From Myxococcaceae bacterium (lineage in GTDB: Bacteria; Myxococcota; Myxococcia; Myxococcales; Myxococcaceae): a stretch of 40,125 nucleotides of DNA. Positions 35,275-40,125 of the stretch are shown one piece after another. The notes beneath the pieces are model-generated. The model made no database searches. It saw only the letters and a program-made list of their open reading frames with translations, and had not been told where the DNA came from. Location of the stretch: contig JADGHL010000038.1 of NCBI GenBank assembly GCA_019686135.1, forward strand, positions 1-40,125, written 5' to 3'. The translations under genes and the position numbers were made by a program. How positions within the stretch are numbered: position 1 is the first letter of the stretch; every line of letters begins with the position of its first letter.

Positions 35275-36345
35275 CTACGCCGCCCGGGGGTTCTGCTGCT
35301 TGAGCCCGTAGACGAAGTTGAGCACCTCGGCCACCGCGTCGTAGAGCTCCTCTGGGATTTCGGTGTTCACCTCCACCCGCAACAGCGCGTGGGCCAGAGG
35401 CACGTTGCGGAGCATCGCCACCTCGTGCTCCTTCGCCAGCGCCTTGATCCGTTCGGCGCGGTGGTCGATACCTTTGGCCACGACCCTCGGCGCGCTGTCC
35501 TTCTCGCGGTCGTACTGCAGTGCCACCGCCACGTGGTCCGGGTTGGTGATGATGACGTCCGCGCTCTTCACCGCCTCCATCTGCGCGCTCTCGAGGATCT
35601 CCTGGTGCATCTCCCGGCGCTTGGCCTTGTGGTGCGGGTCGCCTTCGGACTCCTTGTACTCCCGCTTGACCTCCTCCTTGGTCATCATCAGGTCCTTCAG
35701 CCAGGCGCGGCGCTGGAACCACACGTCGAAGATCGCGAAGACCAGGAACAAAAGCCCCACCCGCACCGACACCGTGTAGACCAGATCGCCCAGCACTGCG
35801 AGGATGACTCGGGCGTCCCCGCGGATCGACAGCATCACCTCGGGGAGCGCCCCCTTCACCGCGCCGTACACCACGTAGCCGGCGATGCCGATCTTCAGTG
35901 TCGACTTGAGCAGCTCCACCAGCTGCTTCGTCGACACCAGATTCTTCAGCCCGGCGATGGGGTTGAGCTTCTCCAGCTTCGGGGTGAGCGTCTCCTTGGT
36001 GAAGAGCGGTCCGACCATCAGAAAGTCCATCAGCCCGCCGATCACCGCGGTGGAGACCAGCACCGGGAGCGAGAGCACGATCACCGCGCTCACCCCTATC
36101 CACAGGCTCCTGGGGATGGCCTCCACCAGGCGGTCCGGGTGCGCCGCGTTGTCGAAGGCGAAGTCGAACAACGCGCTGGTGCGCGCGTTCACGGTGTCCC
36201 ACGACGCCTTCACCGCTGCCAGCCCCACGAGGAAGACCGCCACGCCGGTGAGGTCCTTGCTCTTCCAGACCTGCCCCTTCTTGCGTGAGTCGTCGATCTT
36301 CTTCTGCGTCGGTTCTTCGGTCTTCTCGCCGGAGTCCCCGGACAC
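35275..36345 (-). CDS. sctU: T3SS switch protein SctU (FlhB family) with NPDH cleavage motif
   Basis: This is the autocleaving export-gate protein that controls substrate specificity. The 356 residues open with GEKTEEPTQKKIDDSRKKG, the family's N-terminal signature, then four membrane helices (about 35-50, 80-105, 150-170, 185-210) and a cytosolic domain. The cleavage motif reads N268-P269-D270-H271 instead of NPTH; the Asn, Pro and His needed for the reaction remain. Start is GTG 36345: GGGAGGTG stands 8 nt upstream. An ATG at 36352 is out of frame with SctU and is ignored. It follows sctT with a gap of 35 bp and precedes its own C-terminal paralogue. Confidence 0.93.
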   Translation of the reverse strand: MSGDSGEKTEEPTQKKIDDSRKKGQVWKSKDLTGVAVFLVGLAAVKASWDTVNARTSALFDFAFDNAAHPDRLVEAIPRSLWIGVSAVIVLSLPVLVSTAVIGGLMDFLMVGPLFTKETLTPKLEKLNPIAGLKNLVSTKQLVELLKSTLKIGIAGYVVYGAVKGALPEVMLSIRGDARVILAVLGDLVYTVSVRVGLLFLVFAIFDVWFQRRAWLKDLMMTKEEVKREYKESEGDPHHKAKRREMHQEILESAQMEAVKSADVIITNPDHVAVALQYDREKDSAPRVVAKGIDHRAERIKALAKEHEVAMLRNVPLAHALLRVEVNTEIPEELYDAVAEVLNFVYGLKQQNPRAA

Positions 36346-36380
36346 GGGCCATCACCTCCCTTCGCACGCACGAAGGGCCG

Positions 36381-37205
36381 CTACCCGAGCCGGCCGATCG
36401 CGTCGTGGAGCATGCGGAACATCGTCTGGAACTCGTGGATGAAGCGGGACGTGAGCAGGTGCAGCGCGACGAGCACCATCAGCACCGCCACCATCGGCTT
36501 GATGCTCATCGAGATGAAGTAGACCTGAATCTGCGGGGCGACCTTGTTGATCATCCCCAGCGACAGGTCGGTGAGGAACGAGGCGAGGATGACCGGCGAG
36601 GCGAGCCCCACCCCGACCAGGAACAGATCCGCGGACACGCGGAGGATGAGGTCGAAGAAGCCCCACATCCCGCCGGACCAGGCGGGGAAGCGATCCAGCG
36701 GGACCGTGCGCAGCGATTCGGCGAGCGCCTCGATCACGATGTGGTGCCCGTGCAGGGTGAGGAACAGCACCACCGCGAACTGGAGCTTGAGGCTGGAGAA
36801 GATCGACACCGTCTGCTGGATCTGCGGCACGTGGAGCTGGGCCATCGCCGTACCGCCCAGGGTATCGGCCAGGCCGCCCGCAACCTTGGCCGCCTCGAAG
36901 ACCATGTTCACCACGAAGGCGATGCAGACGCCGATGAACAACTCCTTGAGCAACACCAGCACGAACGGAAAGGCGCCGGTGGGAATGAGCGTCACCCGGT
37001 CGGCCACGAACGGGTAGAGGACGATCGACAGCATCACCCCCAGGCCGATCTTCACTTCGGTGGGGACCACCTCGCCGCCGAGGAAGGGCGAGAGGATGAT
37101 GACCGGGAGGATGCGGGACATCAGCAACGCCACGGTGAGGATCACCAGCGAGACGTTGACCCGAAGCCCAAACTCCCGGAGCGCGTCGGCGAGATCCGCG
37201 TTCAT
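36381..37205 (-). CDS. sctT: T3SS export apparatus protein SctT (FliR family)
   Basis: This is the membrane protein that closes the SctR5-S4-T1 helical export gate. The 274 residues contain about six hydrophobic segments (LVILTVALLMSRILPVIILS, VLLKELFIGVCIAFVVNMVF, VGVGLASPVILASFLTDLSL). The family signatures LLKELFIG and ASPVILASFLTDLSLG are clear. ATG 37205 starts homology; the longer frame reaches back into sctS. It begins 5 bp after the sctS stop in the order R-S-T-U shared by flagellar and non-flagellar systems. Confidence 0.92.
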   Translation of the reverse strand: MNADLADALREFGLRVNVSLVILTVALLMSRILPVIILSPFLGGEVVPTEVKIGLGVMLSIVLYPFVADRVTLIPTGAFPFVLVLLKELFIGVCIAFVVNMVFEAAKVAGGLADTLGGTAMAQLHVPQIQQTVSIFSSLKLQFAVVLFLTLHGHHIVIEALAESLRTVPLDRFPAWSGGMWGFFDLILRVSADLFLVGVGLASPVILASFLTDLSLGMINKVAPQIQVYFISMSIKPMVAVLMVLVALHLLTSRFIHEFQTMFRMLHDAIGRLG

Positions 37206-37210
37206 CGCCC

Positions 37211-37477
37211 CTACCGGCCGATCATCTCGGGGAAGCGGTCGAACAGCTGGAAGGTGAAGCGCAACAGCTGCGCGCCGATCCACGTGCCCGCCAGCGCCAG
37301 GACCCCGAACACCACCAGCACCTTGGGCGCGAACGTGAGGGTCTGCTCCTGGATCTGGGTGGTGGCCTGGAACACCGAGATGATGAACCCCACCACCAGG
37401 CTCATCACGATCGGCGGAGCCGAGGCGATCAGCACCAGATAGAGCGCTTCCTGCGTGATGAACGTCAGATGGTGCAA
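37211..37477 (-). CDS. sctS: T3SS export apparatus protein SctS (FliQ family)
   Basis: The 88-residue protein has the two hydrophobic hairpins of the FliQ/SctS family: ALYLVLIASAPPIVMSLVVG and KVLVVFGVLALAGTWIGAQL, joined by the conserved FQATTQIQEQTLTFAPK. It makes up four subunits of the export gate. The start at ATG 37477 lies 22 bp after the sctR stop and the stop lies 5 bp before sctT. Size and motifs are fully typical. Confidence 0.93.
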   Translation of the reverse strand: MHHLTFITQEALYLVLIASAPPIVMSLVVGFIISVFQATTQIQEQTLTFAPKVLVVFGVLALAGTWIGAQLLRFTFQLFDRFPEMIGR

Positions 37478-37499
37478 AACCGAACTCCCAAAGAGCTAC

Positions 37500-38309
37500 T
37501 CACAGGTAGCCAACGACGAGGCCCTTCGCGATCAGGTACCAGCCGTCGACCAGGACGAAGAGCAGGAGCTTGAACGGCATCGAGATGGTGGTGGGCGAGA
37601 GCATGTGCATGCCGAGCGCGAGCAGGATGTTCGCGACCACCATATCGATGACGATGAACGGTACGAAAAGGATGAACCCGATCTGGAAGGCCTCCTTCAG
37701 CTCGGACACCACGAAGGCCGGCGTGAGGATGATGAAGTCGTCTTGGGAGATCCCCTCCTTCTCCTCGGGCGTCTTCCGCATCTTCAGGGCCAGGTTGTAG
37801 AAGAGCGCGCGATCCTTCGACGTGACCTTCTTCTCGAGGAACGCGCGCAACGGCTCCTTCGCAGCGTTGGCGGCCTCGATCACCTGGCCCACCGTCCTCG
37901 ACGAGAAGACGCTGCTGCCCTCGAAAGAGTCCAGGCGTGCGGCCTTGAACATCGCCTGGCCGACCGGCGCCATGATGTAGACGGTCAGGATGATCGCCAG
38001 GCCGGTGATGACCTGCGTCGGCGGGATCTGCTGGGTGCCGAGCGCCGATCGGACGATCGACAGCACCACCGAGATTTTCACGAAGCTGGTCACCATCATC
38101 AGCACGAACGGGACCAGCGACAGCGCCGCCAGCGCGAGGATGAGGACGATCGGCCGGTTGGCGAAGGAGTCGGAGTTCACCGTGGTGCTGGCGATGTCCT
38201 TCGCAGTCTCCAGCGGCATCGCGCCGCTGCGTCCGCGCGGACCGGCGTCCACCACGAGCGGGACCAGGAATGCGGCAAGGCCGTAGAGCAGAGGGAGAAG
38301 CCGTCTCAT
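37500..38309 (-). CDS. sctR: T3SS export apparatus protein SctR (FliP family)
   Basis: The 269-residue protein begins with a cleavable-type signal peptide (MRRLLPLLYGLAAFLVPLVV), as in flagellar FliP, and a short periplasmic-side segment. The gate helices follow: LALAALSLVPFVLMMVTSF, VITGLAIILTVYIMAPVGQ and IGFILFVPFIVIDMVVANIL. The FliP signatures TSFVKISVVLSIVRSALGTQQIPP and LTPAFVVSELKEAFQIGF are present. ATG 38309 overlaps the FliO-like gene in ATGA. A signal peptide and an upstream FliO are flagellar traits; many non-flagellar SctR proteins lack both. Confidence 0.93.
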   Translation of the reverse strand: MRRLLPLLYGLAAFLVPLVVDAGPRGRSGAMPLETAKDIASTTVNSDSFANRPIVLILALAALSLVPFVLMMVTSFVKISVVLSIVRSALGTQQIPPTQVITGLAIILTVYIMAPVGQAMFKAARLDSFEGSSVFSSRTVGQVIEAANAAKEPLRAFLEKKVTSKDRALFYNLALKMRKTPEEKEGISQDDFIILTPAFVVSELKEAFQIGFILFVPFIVIDMVVANILLALGMHMLSPTTISMPFKLLLFVLVDGWYLIAKGLVVGYL

Positions 38310-39022
38310 GGATCCTCGGTGCTGCGGGCAGGGGGTTCGTTCTGCGCGGACGACGGCGACGGCGTGGACCGCGCGAGCAGCTTCTGGAGGAAGGGGCTGG
38401 GCTTTGACGCCGTGGGCTGCCGCTGCGAAAGCAGCTTCTGCACCTCGTCCGGCGGCAGCTTCGAGATCAGCGTGAGGTTCTGGTCCGCGCCGCCCACCAG
38501 CAGGTACTCGCCGGCGGCCTCGATCACGAAGAGCGTGCGCTTCGGATCGAGCGGCACCCGCTCCACCACCTTGACCAGTGCCGCGCGCCCCAGCATCGCG
38601 CCGCGCGCGCCCATCAGCTTGCGCAGCCCGTAGTTGAGCGTGACGTAGACGAGCCCGATCACGATCCCCAGGGACAGGAACATCTTCCACAGCGTCCCGA
38701 GCATGCTCTCGGGATCGGGGTTCCCGTCCGGGTCGGGGGCGGCGAACGGATCGTCGGTGAGATCGTCCGAGCCGGTGCGCGCCGCCGCCTGCCGCGCCGT
38801 CCCCACCTGCACCGGTGCCGCCGCCTGCACGTCGTCCGCGCCCGGCTCCACCGCCGACGGTGAGGGCGCCGCAGCCGGTGCGGCCGGCGGGACCTGGGCG
38901 CTGCGGTCCAGAGAACGCGTCGTCGACAGGAAGGGCGCGGGCGGAGGCGCCTCGTCCGCGGCGGGCGCCGCGACCGAGCCCAGGGCGATGCCGAGCGCCG
39001 CCGCCCGGAGGAAGTGGTTCAC
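38306..39022 (-). CDS. FliO-like export-gate assembly protein
   Basis: The 238-residue protein has a signal-peptide-like start (NHFLRAAALGIALGSVAAPAA), then a Pro/Ala-rich linker (about 25-100) and one membrane helix (MFLSLGIVIGLVYVTLNYGL). A FliO-type cytosolic domain follows: LVKVVERVPLDPKRTLFVIE, then GEYLLVGGADQNLTLISKLP. FliO scaffolds FliP5 ring assembly in flagella and is generally missing from non-flagellar T3SS. Its coupling to sctR by a 4-bp overlap supports the assignment. GTG 39022 is chosen because it starts the signal peptide; the frame is open to GTG 39103, adding 27 residues with no obvious signal. Either start is possible. Confidence 0.78.
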   Translation of the reverse strand: MNHFLRAAALGIALGSVAAPAADEAPPPAPFLSTTRSLDRSAQVPPAAPAAAPSPSAVEPGADDVQAAAPVQVGTARQAAARTGSDDLTDDPFAAPDPDGNPDPESMLGTLWKMFLSLGIVIGLVYVTLNYGLRKLMGARGAMLGRAALVKVVERVPLDPKRTLFVIEAAGEYLLVGGADQNLTLISKLPPDEVQKLLSQRQPTASKPSPFLQKLLARSTPSPSSAQNEPPARSTEDP

Positions 39023-39109
39023 GGGACCGAACGGTATTCCAATGGAAGGCGCCTGACCAAAGCTGCGTTGCGCCTTTCCGCACGGTCGGGGAGCGAGCGC
39101 CACGGCCGC

Positions 39110-39582
39110 CTACCGGAGGTGGACGGTGATCCTGCCCTGCGCGGAGGCCCGGTGGAGCTCAATCACCACCGCGTTGCCGGGCTTCTTTGGCAGGCTCAGC
39201 GCCGCGTCGGGTGAGGTGAGCGCCAGCCCGTTGAGGCGGGTGACCACGTCGCCGTTGCACAGACCGACGCGCGCAAGGCCCGAGCCCGCCCGCACCGCGA
39301 AGAGCTTCATCCCGATCGCCTGACCGTTCTCGAACGCGGGGACGATCCGCACCTGCGAGGCGACGCCGTTCGGATCGTCCAGCGCACGCTGCAGGTCCGC
39401 TCGAAGCGCGCTCGTCTCGAACGGCAGCGCCGGGCAGGCATCGGCGGTCGTCTGCCGCCCACCGTCCGGCGGCTTCGCCGCCCCCGGCTCCGCAGCTCGA
39501 CGACACCGGGCGGAGCGACGAGCTCCTCCAGGTCGGCGTCGAAGTCCTCGCCTCCGCTTTCACGGTCCGCGCCCAGCGACAC
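39110..39582 (-). pseudogene. GspC-like PDZ protein, frameshifted at a poly-C run
   Basis: The last 85 residues (39110-39360) form a GspC-type PDZ domain: VRIVPAFENGQAIGMKLFAV, GSGLARVGLCNGDVVTRLNG, SPDAALSL. GspC is the type II secretion protein whose periplasmic parts contact the secretin. Upstream the same protein continues in another frame (VSLGADRESGGEDFDADLEE, VAPPGVVELRSRG). The two join if the C5 run at 39481-39485 had six bases, giving SRG-AAKPPDGG-RQTTADACPALPF. The lesion may be real, a sequencing error, or slippage-based switching. GTG 39582 is the first start in the upstream frame; GTG 39620 would need a second lesion. No membrane helix is visible. It lies 6 bp before the FliO-like frame's longest start. 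Confidence 0.6.
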
Positions 39583-39626
39583 CCAGCGCAGCCCGCGCTC
39601 GTCCTGCGGTCCGCCGTCACGCGCGG

Positions 39627-40125
39627 CTACCCTGCCATCGAGAGGATGCGGACCCCAAGGTGACCCTCCACCTCCACCAGCTCGCCGCGGGCGACGATCT
39701 TCCCGTTCACCGACAGCTCCACCGGTTCGCCGGGGATGCGGTTGAGGTCGATCACCTGGCCCACGCGCAGCGAGACGACCTGTTCGGCCGTGACCGGGAC
39801 GCGCGCCAGCTCCACCGCGATCTGCAGCGGGATGTCGTTCAGGAGCTCTCCACCTTCTCTCAGCGTCGTCTCGTCCACGATGTTCCTCTCGCCGACTGCG
39901 CGGGACCCACTGGGGTTGGTGCTGTCCTCGTCGGGCCCATCGACCCCATCGGCTTCTGCAGACGCATCCTCGCCGCCCTCGGCGCGCGCCGCCAGCGCTT
40001 CCGCCGCCTGCTCCTCCTGCTCGCCCGGCTCCGCGTGGCGCGCGGCTTCGCCGAACACGAATTGGGTGATCTTCGCGCGGTACCGCCCGTCCTCGACGAA
40101 CACCTCCGCGACCATCCGCCCCACC
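39627..40125 (-). CDS. sctQ: T3SS C-ring/sorting-platform protein SctQ (FliN/SpoA family), 5' end cut off
   Basis: The visible 165 residues run off the right edge, so the N-terminus is missing. The last 75 residues are a SpoA (FliN-type) domain: DIPLQIAVELARVPVTAEQV, LRVGQVIDLNRIPGEPVEL, NGKIVARGELVEVEGHLGVR, ILSM. Before it is an acidic Glu/Ala/Asp-rich linker (about 30-90) and a short strand segment (AEVFVEDGRYRAKITQFVFG) that may close a first SpoA domain. SctQ forms the cytosolic platform that gathers substrates for the ATPase. It is the first T3SS gene of the minus-strand run in this window; more T3SS genes may lie beyond the edge. Confidence 0.85.
   Translation of the reverse strand, partial: VGRMVAEVFVEDGRYRAKITQFVFGEAARHAEPGEQEEQAAEALAARAEGGEDASAEADGVDGPDEDSTNPSGSRAVGERNIVDETTLREGGELLNDIPLQIAVELARVPVTAEQVVSLRVGQVIDLNRIPGEPVELSVNGKIVARGELVEVEGHLGVRILSMAG

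Noticed and set aside
34949-36352. ATG at 36352 as the sctU start
   Set aside because: It is 7 nt from GTG 36345 and opens a different frame whose 472-codon product is Arg/Gly-rich shadow sequence. The shared ribosome binding site serves the GTG.
34984-37442. Long + strand frames opposite sctU and sctT
   Set aside because: They are antisense to clear FlhB/FliR family genes and their products show only Asp/His/Arg-rich shadow composition.
28505-40125. Cluster read as an ordinary flagellar operon
   Set aside because: FliO and the FliPQR-FlhBA order fit, but LcrH/SycD-like chaperones and the needle-like pair are non-flagellar, and no flagellar structural gene is present in the window. It remains open because the region beyond the edge is unseen.

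Overview
The window is GC-rich, densely coding bacterial DNA that reads as a member of the Myxococcota (myxobacteria and relatives). This is an inference from gene content, not from a marker-gene match. The pointers are secreted PEGA-domain proteins, a Ser/Thr kinase joined to PilZ and TPR segments, GTG starts, a MoxR/DUF58/DUF4129/DUF4350 block, and a type III secretion (T3SS) export cluster with no flagellar filament, hook or rod gene in view.

Layout. 1-189: contig-edge-like DNA with long poly-C runs. 190-4574 (minus): parC then parE, the two subunits of topoisomerase IV. 4852-6657 (plus): a Ser/Thr kinase-PilZ-TPR gene broken by two frameshifts and one stop codon. 6871-12853 (plus): a small RelE/ParE-toxin-like protein, two exported PEGA proteins, an S49 peptidase (SppA type) with an outer-membrane-barrel-like N-terminal domain, and a beta-carbonic anhydrase. 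13053-14585: transcription terminator Rho with an unusual disordered N-terminus. 14738-21279 (plus): a tightly overlapping operon of a small zinc-finger membrane protein, DUF4129, DUF4350, MoxR ATPase and DUF58 proteins. 21360-24960: an M55 D-aminopeptidase fused to a helical domain, then divergent SpoIIM-like and RDD membrane proteins. 24972-27879: a small beta-barrel protein, a TPR lipoprotein and a tail-anchored double-FHA protein.

27876-40125 (minus) is the most interesting part: a T3SS export cluster. In transcription order it holds SctQ/FliN (cut by the window edge), a GspC-like PDZ protein (frameshifted at a homopolymer), a FliO-like protein, SctR, SctS, SctT, SctU, a free-standing copy of the SctU C-terminal domain, an unknown coiled-coil protein, an LcrH/SycD-like TPR chaperone, two 233-residue proteins of identical sequence, two more TPR chaperone-like proteins, SctV and a small outer-membrane barrel. 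The identical pair ends in a segment resembling the C-terminal helix of T3SS needle subunits. Each copy has its own strong terminator and its own 5' leader, so they look like abundant, separately controlled substrates, possibly the needle or filament of this system. No secretin, ATPase or inner-ring lipoprotein (SctJ) gene lies in the window; these may lie beyond its right edge.

A second recurring signal is a family of 7-bp tandem repeats just after the stop codons of several genes (rho, the DUF58 gene, sctV, one of the duplicated genes, the SctU-C paralogue, possibly parE). The same 13-nt string GGTGAGTCGAGTG occurs in coding-strand sense after both rho and sctV. No tRNA, rRNA, CRISPR array or insertion sequence was recognised.
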